A stretch of 6,636 nt of DNA from Bacillota bacterium (GTDB lineage Bacteria > Bacillota > Clostridia > Lachnospirales > Lachnospiraceae), in NCBI GenBank assembly GCA_023428655.1, contig JAEYXC010000326.1, positions 1 to 6,636 of the forward strand, written 5' to 3'. The translations under genes were made by a program, and so were the position numbers. Positions 1 to 6,454 of this stretch are shown piece by piece. Positions within the stretch are counted from its first letter, which is position 1. The number at the start of each line of letters is the position of its first letter. Under the pieces are notes generated by a model. The model did no database searches and was not told where the DNA came from. It worked only from the letters and a program-made list of their open reading frames with translations.

Positions 1-248
1 ATGAGTGCTTCAATTCCTCTATTCTCAAGCTCTTGCTTTAAAAATCGGCAATTCAGTGTACTTAAATAGAAATCTGCAGATAAATCCAAATGTGGTCCAT
101 GCCCCTCTACAATTCCGATTGGAAGTAAAACGATCGCACCTTTATCAGCACTCATCTGTACTTCCTGCCAAGTCATTTCTACCATGGTTTCCTCAAAGAC
201 AGAAAAATCTTTCTGTACTCCGTAAGGTATTTTTTTCCCGAACATCAT
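1..248 (-). CDS. Creatininase-family amidohydrolase, N-terminal 82 residues (runs off the left edge)
   Basis: The gene reads leftward and is cut by the window edge, so only the first 82 codons are visible and the frame is open throughout. The fragment carries the creatininase-family hallmark: a tryptophan-containing 'MTWQEV' helix at residues 25-30, then 'VLLPIGIVEGHGPHLDLSAD' at 40-59. Known members (creatinine amidohydrolase, the MftE peptidase of mycofactocin maturation, archaeal ArfB formamide hydrolase) bind two metals through Glu, His and Asp in this segment. Here these would be E48, H50 and D59, with the same spacing as in creatininase, so the metal site looks intact. Two ATG codons are adjacent (248 and 245). 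The Shine-Dalgarno AAGGGG at 255-260 lies 6 nt from the first. There is no signal peptide, so the protein is cytosolic. It lies 164 nt downstream of the flavin reductase gene and may be co-transcribed with it. The family hydrolyses C-N amide bonds, and the substrate here cannot be deduced. Confidence 0.85.
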   Translation of the reverse strand, partial: MMFGKKIPYGVQKDFSVFEETMVEMTWQEVQMSADKGAIVLLPIGIVEGHGPHLDLSADFYLSTLNCRFLKQELENRGIEAL

Positions 249-331
249 ATTGATCCCCTTCACTTCATAGTTTGCTGATTTTGAAATTTTATAGTAAATA
301 GGAACTATCAATAACTTTATTTGTAAATCCA

Positions 332-358
332 ATATTATTTATATACACGATCTTTCAA
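332..358 (-). promoter_or_regulatory. Weak possible promoter before the creatininase-family gene
   Basis: On the minus strand TTGAAA (353-358) is followed after 15 nt by TAATAT (332-337). The spacing is shorter than the preferred 16-18 nt and the region is very AT-rich, so this may be chance. It is listed because the 164-nt gap (249-412) is the longest spacer inside the left unit and holds no clear intrinsic terminator. The downstream gene may therefore be served both by read-through and by a promoter of its own. Confidence 0.22.
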
Positions 359-412
359 TCCAGAAATATCTGGTCTTTTCATCCACACCCAATATACCAG
401 AGCCTATTACAA

Positions 413-979
413 CTATTCTAAGGTGTTTTTCCATTCGCCGCATCCGCCAATTCTATCACCTATCGAAAAGTAATTATAAGGGGCATAGATTGCGGGATTT
501 ATCTTTTTCAAATCTATCATTTTAAGGTCCATTCCTTCAAAGCTCTTATCAATCTGTATATTTTTAATTTCCGCTAAGAACAGATGACTTCCATCTAATT
601 CTATTATTTTTGTCACTTCACATTCATAAACCCAGTTGCTTTGCTCTAATACCGGTACCTTTAAGCTCTTTCCCCATGTATAATCATACGGAACATCCTT
701 CTTCAATTTCTCTTCTGCTTTGGTTGTCCCAAAGTAGTCTGCCAGCCAAATCATATCTTTATTAACTAAATTTGCAGAAAACATTTTATCACGAAGTATA
801 TTCGTTTTCGTCTGCTTGCTACCGCCGATCGTCATCATCAAGTGCGGTGTTTTATCAAATGAAAAACCAATCCAGGTAATTACACAAAAATCAGGTACTT
901 CCTCTTGATTTTTCGTACCAATGATATACATGGGTTGTGGGCTGAATACACAATCGGGCTTAATATCCATCTTCTTCAT
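413..979 (-). CDS. Flavin reductase-like, FMN-binding split-barrel protein
   Basis: A 188-residue protein of the flavin reductase-like (flavoredoxin/DIM6-NTAB) superfamily. These are cytosolic split beta-barrels that bind FMN or FAD and pass electrons to flavins, flavodoxin-like partners or small substrates. The typical pattern is visible: a strand with 'SPQPMYIIGT' (13-22), 'ITWIGFSFDKTPHLMMTIG' (34-52), which corresponds to the flavin-contacting strands, then 'SKQTKTNI' (54-61) and 'FSANLV' (67-72). A C-terminal sheet with 'YECEVTKIIELDGSHLFLAEI' follows from residue 118. Length is normal for the family. An in-frame ATG exists at 1030, only 6 nt after the preceding stop, but nothing resembling a ribosome site precedes it. 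GAAAGGAG at 991-998 sits 11 nt before the ATG at 979 and only 2 nt before the ATG at 988, so 979 is preferred. The gene follows the nucleotidase-family gene by 57 nt and is probably in the same operon. The physiological electron acceptor is unknown. Confidence 0.85.
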   Translation of the reverse strand: MKKMDIKPDCVFSPQPMYIIGTKNQEEVPDFCVITWIGFSFDKTPHLMMTIGGSKQTKTNILRDKMFSANLVNKDMIWLADYFGTTKAEEKLKKDVPYDYTWGKSLKVPVLEQSNWVYECEVTKIIELDGSHLFLAEIKNIQIDKSFEGMDLKMIDLKKINPAIYAPYNYFSIGDRIGGCGEWKNTLE

Positions 980-990
980 AAAGTTCATTT

Positions 991-998
991 CTCCTTTC
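991..998 (-). promoter_or_regulatory. Ribosome binding site that sets the flavin reductase start
   Basis: GAAAGGAG on the minus strand lies inside the upstream extension of the reading frame. It is 2 nt from the ATG at 988 (too close) and 11 nt from the ATG at 979 (acceptable). It therefore argues against the longer 205-residue reading from 1030 and for the 188-residue product. Confidence 0.6.
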
Positions 999-1036
999 AG
1001 TCCTAAGGTTGATAGCTCCAACGCATACATTGGTAA

Positions 1037-2425
1037 TCATAACTGCTGATCTTTATAAATCCATCGTTCTTCAAACGCCTTATGAATAAGCACTTCATTT
1101 TTAAGGTACTCCTGCAAAATATCCCTCAAGAATTCTTTACAATATTGTTCGTCCTGATTCCTAGCTAAGGATTGGTAGCCAGTTCCTCTTTGAAGATAAT
1201 CCGAAGAAGCCACAGTATACCATTGTTCCATATTAAGTATGGCACCCTGAACATAAATATTCCGAATATTCCTGTTATCATGTACAATGGTGGCACCGGA
1301 GACATGCAACCTTCCCACATATTTTCCTCGAAATCCTGCACCTTTACCATCTGCATAGCAATAATCCGCATCCAAGGAGCTTTGTAAGGCTTCCCATAAA
1401 TCCTTTCCTTGTATCTTAAAACTGGTGGGATTTAAAGGGGAAGGACAAAGCTCAATGATCTTTTTCCTTGAAACATCACCCTTCTTAATTCCTCCATTTA
1501 TCACACCACTATTTATTAGTCCGATATCACAGGAAAGAAAATCTTTTAAGGCATCGGCTAAGAAATTTGTCATAGGATTCTCTTCTACCACATCATGCCA
1601 AATATCTTTATCAATTCGGCAAAATGGTATACTAAGTCTATCAATGGCCTTTTCTTTATTCTGTTTGAGTAGCTCTCGGATCTCGGCTGATTCTTCCATG
1701 TGTAAGGAGCTATAATTTACTCCTTCAATCAGCTGCACCTGATTACTGCCTACTTCGACTACAAGCTTTCCGACATATTCTCCTTGTGCTCCTGAGGTAT
1801 GGATAATCGTTCCAGATATTATCTCCGGCTGATCCATTAATATATGAAAATGACCGCCGATAATAATATCAATCCCACTTAATTTCTCTGCTATTTCCCT
1901 ATCCTTGTCCATCCCAAGATGGGAAAGCAGGATACATACATCATACTGCTTCTGCGCTTTATTGACCTCAGTCTGTACTGCTACCAGATAATCCTCCAGC
2001 GTAAATCCAAGCAATTCGTTAAAGGGTCCAATATCCGGTGATGCTCCTATGATAAGAATCCTTAACCCATTTTTATTGATTATGATGCTTCTTTTTACTT
2101 CCTCTATTTCGCCATGCTCAAGACTACGCAGGTTAGAGCTCAGCAGGGGTAACTTCGTGTTTAAGGCCATATTCTTTAATACATCCAGACCTTGAAATAA
2201 TTCGTTATTTCCAACGGTCAAAGCGTCATAACCGGCACAAGTAAGCAATTCCATGGCTGCTAAGCCGTCCGTTCCTTGTAATTCAATCCTTTTAAAATCC
2301 GCAAAATCCCCGGCATCCAGGATAAGAGTATTATCATCTCTCCATTGGCTTGTTTGGTTTACTATTTTAGAAAAGTTCTCAAAGTTACTATGTATGTCGT
2401 TTGTATGTAATATCGTTAATCTCAT
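1037..2425 (-). CDS. YunD-like 5'-nucleotidase-family metallophosphatase (cytosolic)
   Basis: A 462-residue two-domain protein of the UshA/5'-nucleotidase family. The N-terminal calcineurin-like metallophosphoesterase domain shows D10-x-H12 ('TNDIHSNF'), D37/D40 ('LDAGD'), 'GNNE' (72-75), H169 ('LLSHLG') and H192-x-H194 ('GGHFH'), which together make a dinuclear metal site. The 5'-nucleotidase C-terminal substrate domain follows from about 265, with 'NPMTNFLADAL' (283-293), 'NSGVINGGIKKGD' (305-317) and 'SSDYLQRGTGY' (407-417). There is no signal peptide or lipobox: the protein starts 'MRLTILHTNDIHSN', directly on the first catalytic strand, so it should be cytosolic, unlike the exported UshA type. 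From memory, the length and the GNNE variant match Bacillus YunD. Likely chemistry is hydrolysis of a nucleoside 5'-phosphate or related phosphoester, with the exact substrate unknown. The ATG at 2425 has an excellent site, AAGGAGGAG, at 2428-2436. It heads the left-hand unit, after its own -10 element and the terminator of the ABC operon. Confidence 0.9.
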   Translation of the reverse strand: MRLTILHTNDIHSNFENFSKIVNQTSQWRDDNTLILDAGDFADFKRIELQGTDGLAAMELLTCAGYDALTVGNNELFQGLDVLKNMALNTKLPLLSSNLRSLEHGEIEEVKRSIIINKNGLRILIIGASPDIGPFNELLGFTLEDYLVAVQTEVNKAQKQYDVCILLSHLGMDKDREIAEKLSGIDIIIGGHFHILMDQPEIISGTIIHTSGAQGEYVGKLVVEVGSNQVQLIEGVNYSSLHMEESAEIRELLKQNKEKAIDRLSIPFCRIDKDIWHDVVEENPMTNFLADALKDFLSCDIGLINSGVINGGIKKGDVSRKKIIELCPSPLNPTSFKIQGKDLWEALQSSLDADYCYADGKGAGFRGKYVGRLHVSGATIVHDNRNIRNIYVQGAILNMEQWYTVASSDYLQRGTGYQSLARNQDEQYCKEFLRDILQEYLKNEVLIHKAFEERWIYKDQQL

Positions 2426-2443
2426 TGCTCCTCCTTAAAATGC

Positions 2444-2449
2444 ATTATA
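2444..2449 (-). promoter_or_regulatory. Possible -10 element of the nucleotidase / flavin reductase unit
   Basis: A perfect TATAAT on the minus strand lies between the upstream terminator (2492-2528) and the Shine-Dalgarno of the nucleotidase-family gene (2428-2436). No good -35 hexamer is found 16-18 nt upstream (CATTCA at 17 nt), and the implied leader would be only about a dozen nucleotides. A promoter is expected somewhere in 2437-2491 because the ABC operon is terminated just upstream, and this is the best candidate seen. Confidence 0.4.
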
Positions 2450-2491
2450 ATAAAACCATCTTATCATGAATGTGTAAATTTATAACAATGC

Positions 2492-2528
2492 AAAAATCGG
2501 AGCTTTCAAATGATTATGAAATTGCTCC
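2492..2528 (-). terminator. Rho-independent terminator of the ABC transporter operon
   Basis: Read on the minus strand, GGAGC (2524-2528) pairs with GCTCC (2499-2503), and TTTCA (2517-2521) pairs with TGAAA (2504-2508). A two-base AA bulge at 2522-2523 separates the two stem halves, and the loop is 8 nt (2509-2516). The stem is followed by G-A-TTTTT (2492-2498). It begins 25 nt after the TAA of the ATPase gene, the usual position for an operon terminator. The bulge makes it somewhat weaker than a perfect stem. Confidence 0.7.
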
Positions 2529-2553
2529 TCTGCGATTATTGCTCCACATTGGG

Positions 2554-3234
2554 TTACATACGATCCGTTTGCACAGTCAACTGACCATCCTTCATGGTAT
2601 AAACAACATCAGCCCGTTCTGCAATTCCCGTATCATGGGTTATAATGATAATAGCATAATCCTGCTCATGTGCCAACTTCTCCAGAAGCTCAATAATAAT
2701 CTTTCCGTTATTCGAATCCAGATTACCGGTAGGCTCATCTGCAAGCAGTATCTTACCGTTATTCGCAAGAGCTCTTGCTACCGCTACTCTCTGCTGTTGT
2801 CCGCCACTCATCATGAGTGGTAGTTGATTGCCTATTCTCTCCTCCAGTCCCACACTTGCAATCAGCTCCTTTGCCTTCTCCTTTGCTTCCTTTACTGGAA
2901 CACCACGTAACTCCATGGGATAGGCAACATTCTCAAGTGCTGTCAGAAGCGGGAATAGATTAAAGGACTGATATACCACAGAAGCTGTCTCTCTTCTGTA
3001 TCGATCCCGGTCTAAGGTACTCATGGGTTCATCCTCCACATAGATCTCACCCTTTGTGGGTACATCAAGCCCTGCCAGTAATGAGAGAAGGGTGCTTTTT
3101 CCGCTTCCGGAATGTCCCACGATTGCATATACCCTGCCGATCTCAAAGGAACAGGTCACATTCGATACTGCCTCTACGGACTGATATTTACTCTTATATA
3201 TGTAGGTTACTTCCTTCACTGATAATATGCTCAC
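2554..3234 (-). CDS. ABC transporter ATP-binding protein (MacB/LolD type)
   Basis: A 226-residue ABC ATPase with every hallmark: Walker A 'GHSGSGKST' (40-48), Q-loop glutamine Q89 in 'VVYQSFNLFPLLTALENV', signature 'SGGQQQRVAVARAL' (143-156), Walker B 'ILLADEPTGNLD' (162-173) with catalytic E167, and H-loop H200 in 'THD'. 'LADEPTGNLD' and the short, single-domain layout are characteristic of the MacB/LolD/FtsE branch, whose partners are FtsX-type permeases, as found immediately upstream. It should sit on the cytoplasmic face and power the two permeases. The start is taken as GTG at 3234 because AAAGGAAGG (3240-3248) is 5 nt away. A further in-frame GTG at 3270, 1 nt after the preceding stop, has no ribosome site and would add 12 charged residues that family members lack. 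It is the last gene of the operon, 37 nt after the small permease, and is followed by a terminator. The substrate of the system is unknown. Confidence 0.95.
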   Translation of the reverse strand: MSILSVKEVTYIYKSKYQSVEAVSNVTCSFEIGRVYAIVGHSGSGKSTLLSLLAGLDVPTKGEIYVEDEPMSTLDRDRYRRETASVVYQSFNLFPLLTALENVAYPMELRGVPVKEAKEKAKELIASVGLEERIGNQLPLMMSGGQQQRVAVARALANNGKILLADEPTGNLDSNNGKIIIELLEKLAHEQDYAIIIITHDTGIAERADVVYTMKDGQLTVQTDRM

Positions 3235-3239
3235 ATTTT

Positions 3240-3248
3240 CCTTCCTTT
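3240..3248 (-). promoter_or_regulatory. Ribosome binding site that sets the ATPase GTG start
   Basis: AAAGGAAGG lies 5 nt upstream of the GTG at 3234 and inside the in-frame extension that begins with another GTG at 3270. It is the only purine-rich site in the 37-nt gap and fixes the probable start at 3234. Confidence 0.6.
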
Positions 3249-3271
3249 CTGTACCTCTCTTGGAGAACACC

Positions 3272-4501
3272 CTAGTCTGTCTTCGTCAGAATTGCCATAA
3301 CACTAAATCGGTTTAATAAGAACAATGCAACGGCTGTTCCAAGAAGATAGGTAATCAAAAATGAAACAAGTATAACAACAGTCATGAGAGGGCTTACCTC
3401 GACAATGATCAGCGCAACCACCATCCCCAGAATACTACCGATCAAAGCCAGCATCAGACTCTCTAAGAATATTATGATAAAGCATCTCTTCTTACCGGTA
3501 CCAAGGGAACGCATAATTGCCAACTCATTTCGTCTGCTTTGCATGAGCAGATAGGAGGCAATAAATCCGATGACAGCCACTATGATGAAGATTAACGGCG
3601 CCAGGCTCTTCAGCATGGTGAGGCTTTCCTTCAGCTGCGTTGCCGCCAGGATAAAGGTCTGATCATTCATGGATAATGCCTTGCCAATATGAGAAGCTCC
3701 ACCTGATATATTTACTGATACGAAGCCTATTTGAAGCATCGCTGATTTGAACTCATTAATCCTTAATGGTTCCTTAAGCGTGAAACGCATGGAGCTTGCC
3801 TTGGGTTTTTCTCTTGAACCGTCATAGATATACTCAATATAGCTCATCGGAGTTATAATGTAGGGTAGATCCCCGGAGAGGATATTGGTTCCCGCTGTAT
3901 AGCTACCAATAATCTTAAGTCTCCTGACTCCCATCCACTCATAGGTGAAGGAGGAGCTAACCTGATCATTATATTTTGGCGCATACATCTCAAGCTCAAA
4001 TTCCTCACCAAGCATTAAATTACGTTCCTGCAAGTAGGTATCCCGAAGGACGCAGACCTCCTCGTTCCCTGTTAGAAAGCTCTCATCGTAGGAGGAGGTA
4101 AAAGTAACATCCTCTGTCGAAAATGCAGTAAAGGCTGAAAATGTATTTGCTCCGATGATTATAATCGGCGGCGGTATCATCCTGTCTAGCTCCGTGGCAT
4201 CGGTCTCCCTGGCGTAGGCTTGTGCAGTGATCACAGCATCTGTGATCAAATTGGTGTCAAGAACCTGATGAACCTTATCAAAGCCTATCTCCAGGCCCAC
4301 TTCCTGACTGCCATCAATACTACTGACCCAGCCGGTCACCGGTATCGTCTGCCCAAGCTTTAAGAGCTGGTCCTGATTGCTTTCTATATTCTGTAGGTAC
4401 AGGAGTAGGAACAGGATGATTGCAAGGGAGATCAACACAGACAGGACACTTTTCTTACAATGCTTCACGGCATTTCTCCGTATTAAATGTATGATAAACA
4501 T
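3272..4501 (-). CDS. FtsX-type ABC transporter permease, small subunit (409 aa)
   Basis: An integral membrane protein with the four-helix FtsX/MacB permease plan. A short basic N-terminus (R8, R9, K13, K16, K17) leads into TM1 (about 18-38). A large extracytoplasmic domain of about 260 residues follows, then TM2 (about 299-321), TM3 (about 341-367) and TM4 (about 372-396). The cytoplasmic loop after TM2, 'QSRRNELAIMRSLGTGKKR', is the conserved FtsX-domain segment that includes the coupling region to the ATPase. The outer domain has MacB-periplasmic-core features, for example 'EEVCVLRDTYLQERNLMLGEEFEL' near 147-170 and a later '-LKIIGSY-' strand. The C-terminus 'FSVMAILTK' resembles 'EPLALLSK' of the larger permease, suggesting homologous halves of a heterodimer. 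The ATG at 4501 is preferred, because GAGGTGA at 4510-4516 is 8 nt away. An in-frame GTG at 4513 is itself part of that site. The gene lies 35 nt after the large permease and 37 nt before the ATPase. Confidence 0.9.
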   Translation of the reverse strand: MFIIHLIRRNAVKHCKKSVLSVLISLAIILFLLLYLQNIESNQDQLLKLGQTIPVTGWVSSIDGSQEVGLEIGFDKVHQVLDTNLITDAVITAQAYARETDATELDRMIPPPIIIIGANTFSAFTAFSTEDVTFTSSYDESFLTGNEEVCVLRDTYLQERNLMLGEEFELEMYAPKYNDQVSSSFTYEWMGVRRLKIIGSYTAGTNILSGDLPYIITPMSYIEYIYDGSREKPKASSMRFTLKEPLRINEFKSAMLQIGFVSVNISGGASHIGKALSMNDQTFILAATQLKESLTMLKSLAPLIFIIVAVIGFIASYLLMQSRRNELAIMRSLGTGKKRCFIIIFLESLMLALIGSILGMVVALIIVEVSPLMTVVILVSFLITYLLGTAVALFLLNRFSVMAILTKTD

Positions 4502-4509
4502 GTCTGGTT

Positions 4510-4516
4510 TCACCTC
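4510..4516 (-). promoter_or_regulatory. Ribosome binding site that sets the small permease ATG start
   Basis: GAGGTGA lies 8 nt before the ATG at 4501. The GTG within it (4511-4513) is in frame with the gene and could be mistaken for a start, but it has only GAGA directly before it and no correctly spaced site. Confidence 0.55.
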
Positions 4517-4536
4517 TCATTCTATATAATAGTGTA

Positions 4537-6393
4537 TTACTCTTCATTCTTACTTAATAAGGCTAGTGGCTCCGTCCTCAGGTTACTACGGATGTACCAT
4601 AAAGCCAATCCGTAGGCTACCAGAATAACCAGCAGACAGGTTAACAGGGTGATAATAAAATTCGCTGCTGTTCCTGTATTTGACATAGTTACCTGGTCGG
4701 CATTATTGATCCAATTACTAAACTCGGTCATATAGATATTTGCATCTTCTTTAGAGGATGGCATAACAAATCGAGTAATAAGGAAACCAATCACTCCCCC
4801 TGACACAGAACCGGCAGTAATCACCCCAAGTAACCCATACAGCATGGACTTTGTGCATTCCTTCCTGCTCATTCCCAGAGAGCGTTCAATCGCAGTACGC
4901 TTCTTCTGTTTTGAGACAAACATATAGATGAAGAACACTAAAAGTGCCAGTGTAGTTACTGTACTGACCGCTAACAGGATAATCGCTACCTGACTGACAT
5001 TCTTCATTCCGGCTGCCAGCTTCTCATAACCACCGTCGTAGAAGCTGATCTCCAGGTTATCAATTCCTAAAGCATTGAACTTCTCAAGATATTCCTTGGT
5101 GGTGCCATTCGCTACCTGAAATGAAGTAGTATATCCCTTCATGGGTCCATAATCTGCGACATTATTCTCATCACTGTTCTTAACAGAATTCGATGGGATG
5201 ATTACAACATTATATCCAATCTCATAACCCGTGGGATTGTTGGTGTTATTTGGACTATAATAGATACCTACAACCTCATAATCGCTGTTCTCAAATACCG
5301 GATAGGGTTCCCCTCTGGTATTAAGAAGGCTATAATGTAAAGAGGAACTGCCCGAAGGATAAAAAGCAAGACTGGCAGATCTTTTATAATCCGCTAGGTA
5401 TAGCTGCAGGTTTAGCTTGTCCCCTAGCTGTAAATCATTCCTTCCGGCTAACCTTTCCGGAAGCAGGCAGACCTTCGCACCGGTCTCATATTCTTCCTGT
5501 GTAATATCCCGGCCATTTCTTATTGTTGCTTCTCCCTGCTGGAACTCCATTAAAAGCTTTGTCCTGTTTGTAGGTATTACCGGTATCGTATTTATGATAT
5601 AACGGTCATCTGCTTCCACTTTAGCAAGCAGCTTCTTCCCAATGTCAGTATCATAAAAACCGTCGGGAACCTCATACCACTTGATATGATCATCTATGTC
5701 ATCTGACAACTTATTACCCTGCTTATCCGTCTGACTTGATTCAATTCCGAGATACATCCATAATTCATAATAAGCTTCAGGCTCAGTATTCGGATGTTGA
5801 TTAATTATAAACATGCCTGAAGTAATATAGCGCCTTCCTGCCTTAAGCATATCGGGAGCTCGGTTATCATGATCACATACCCAAATATCATCGCCAACCT
5901 TAACCTTTCCTCTTAACACTCTACTCACTTGTACTCTGACCGGTTTATTCGGAACGACATCCTCATAGGGGATGAATTCAATAGTATTAGTCCAGTTATT
6001 GATCCGTTGTTGCATCAGATCCTCCGCTAACGGTAATATGCCCGGAGAGTATGCCATATAGAAGGGTCTCTGCTGTGGATGGACCAAATAATTCGCGCCC
6101 GGAAAATCTAATAAGGAGATGGGAAGTATCGAATCGTAGACCGGATTATCATAATAGGTATAGTCCTGTAGGGCATTATCCCAATACGCGGTAGCCTTGA
6201 GTACATTCTCCTTCTGATTCACGATACCCAAGGTGGTAAATGCCTTCTCATATTCCTTCAGATTATTATTACTGGCCCACCACAGATTAATGCCTAGTGT
6301 CAGAAAAGTAACTGCAAATATAATCAAGAGTAGAAAGGTAATTGTCCTAATCTTGGTGCGGACTATTTGCTTTATGCTGTTCTTCAGCAACAT
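4537..6393 (-). CDS. FtsX-type ABC transporter permease, large subunit (618 aa)
   Basis: First gene of the transporter operon and partner of the smaller permease and ATPase downstream. It has TM1 (about 16-38) after a basic N-terminus, then an extracytoplasmic region of some 430 residues (about 39-466), TM2 (about 467-493), TM3 (about 518-541) and TM4 (about 576-600). The loop 'SKQKKRTAIERSLGMSRKEC' (494-513) is the conserved FtsX-domain coupling segment. The outer region seems composite. Residues about 300-400 carry a MacB-core-like pattern ('KVCLLPERLAGRNDLQLGD' then 'YEVVGIYYSP'). The stretch about 150-195 ('RVQVSRVLRGKVKVGDDIWV' ... 'LKAGRRYITSGMF') looks like a small beta-barrel-type insert. 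The region is rich in Tyr, Asn and Asp and lacks a signal-peptidase site, so it stays tethered by TM1 and TM2. The ATG at 6393 is the only good start, but its Shine-Dalgarno GAGGGAGG (6407-6414) is 13 nt away, longer than usual. Substrate unknown; lipoprotein, peptide or drug handling are all possible for this superfamily. Confidence 0.9.
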   Translation of the reverse strand: MLLKNSIKQIVRTKIRTITFLLLIIFAVTFLTLGINLWWASNNNLKEYEKAFTTLGIVNQKENVLKATAYWDNALQDYTYYDNPVYDSILPISLLDFPGANYLVHPQQRPFYMAYSPGILPLAEDLMQQRINNWTNTIEFIPYEDVVPNKPVRVQVSRVLRGKVKVGDDIWVCDHDNRAPDMLKAGRRYITSGMFIINQHPNTEPEAYYELWMYLGIESSQTDKQGNKLSDDIDDHIKWYEVPDGFYDTDIGKKLLAKVEADDRYIINTIPVIPTNRTKLLMEFQQGEATIRNGRDITQEEYETGAKVCLLPERLAGRNDLQLGDKLNLQLYLADYKRSASLAFYPSGSSSLHYSLLNTRGEPYPVFENSDYEVVGIYYSPNNTNNPTGYEIGYNVVIIPSNSVKNSDENNVADYGPMKGYTTSFQVANGTTKEYLEKFNALGIDNLEISFYDGGYEKLAAGMKNVSQVAIILLAVSTVTTLALLVFFIYMFVSKQKKRTAIERSLGMSRKECTKSMLYGLLGVITAGSVSGGVIGFLITRFVMPSSKEDANIYMTEFSNWINNADQVTMSNTGTAANFIITLLTCLLVILVAYGLALWYIRSNLRTEPLALLSKNEE

Positions 6394-6406
6394 AATACTT
6401 ATATCG

Positions 6407-6414
6407 CCTCCCTC
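6407..6414 (-). promoter_or_regulatory. Strong but distant ribosome binding site of the large permease
   Basis: GAGGGAGG on the minus strand is a near-perfect anti-16S match, but 13 nt (6394-6406) separate it from the ATG at 6393, against the usual 5-9. No nearer in-frame ATG, GTG or TTG was found; only an ATT directly precedes the ATG. Translation initiation of the operon's first gene may therefore be moderate. Confidence 0.5.
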
Positions 6415-6454
6415 TTATTGTTTACCATTTTTATCCATATCTTATTTTACCATT
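6413..6454 (-). repeat. Pair of near-direct repeats over the -10 and leader of the ABC operon
   Basis: On the minus strand AATGGTAAAATAAGA (6440-6454) and AATGGTAAACAATAAGA (6413-6429) start 25 nt apart. They are identical except for a CAA/A difference in the middle. The first copy contains the -10 hexamer and the second lies in the transcribed leader, running up to the Shine-Dalgarno. Such an arrangement could bind a repressor, but AT-rich leaders give chance repeats of this size. Confidence 0.3.

Noticed and set aside
5..253. Rightward 82-codon open frame at the left edge
   Set aside because: It is the antisense shadow of the leftward creatininase-family gene, which has the real family motif and a ribosome site; the rightward product has no recognisable feature.
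360..373. Hairpin CCAGA-AATA-TCTGG as a terminator of the flavin reductase gene
   Set aside because: Only a 5-bp stem and no U-run on the minus strand afterwards, so not a credible intrinsic terminator.
980..1030. Extended N-terminus for the flavin reductase starting at 1030
   Set aside because: No ribosome site precedes it, and a good one lies inside the extension at the right distance from the ATG at 979.
1172..1715. Two rightward open frames (1172-1387, 1425-1715) and a leftward one (1165-1371)
   Set aside because: All lie inside the metallophosphatase gene, whose reading frame is motif-rich over its full length; none has convincing start signals.
2470..2823. Rightward 117-codon open frame
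   Set aside because: It overlaps the ABC operon terminator and runs antisense to the ATPase C-terminus including the signature motif; the translation is low in family-like features.
3054..3275. Rightward 73-codon open frame
   Set aside because: Antisense to the N-terminal part of the ATPase, which has an intact Walker A; no independent support.
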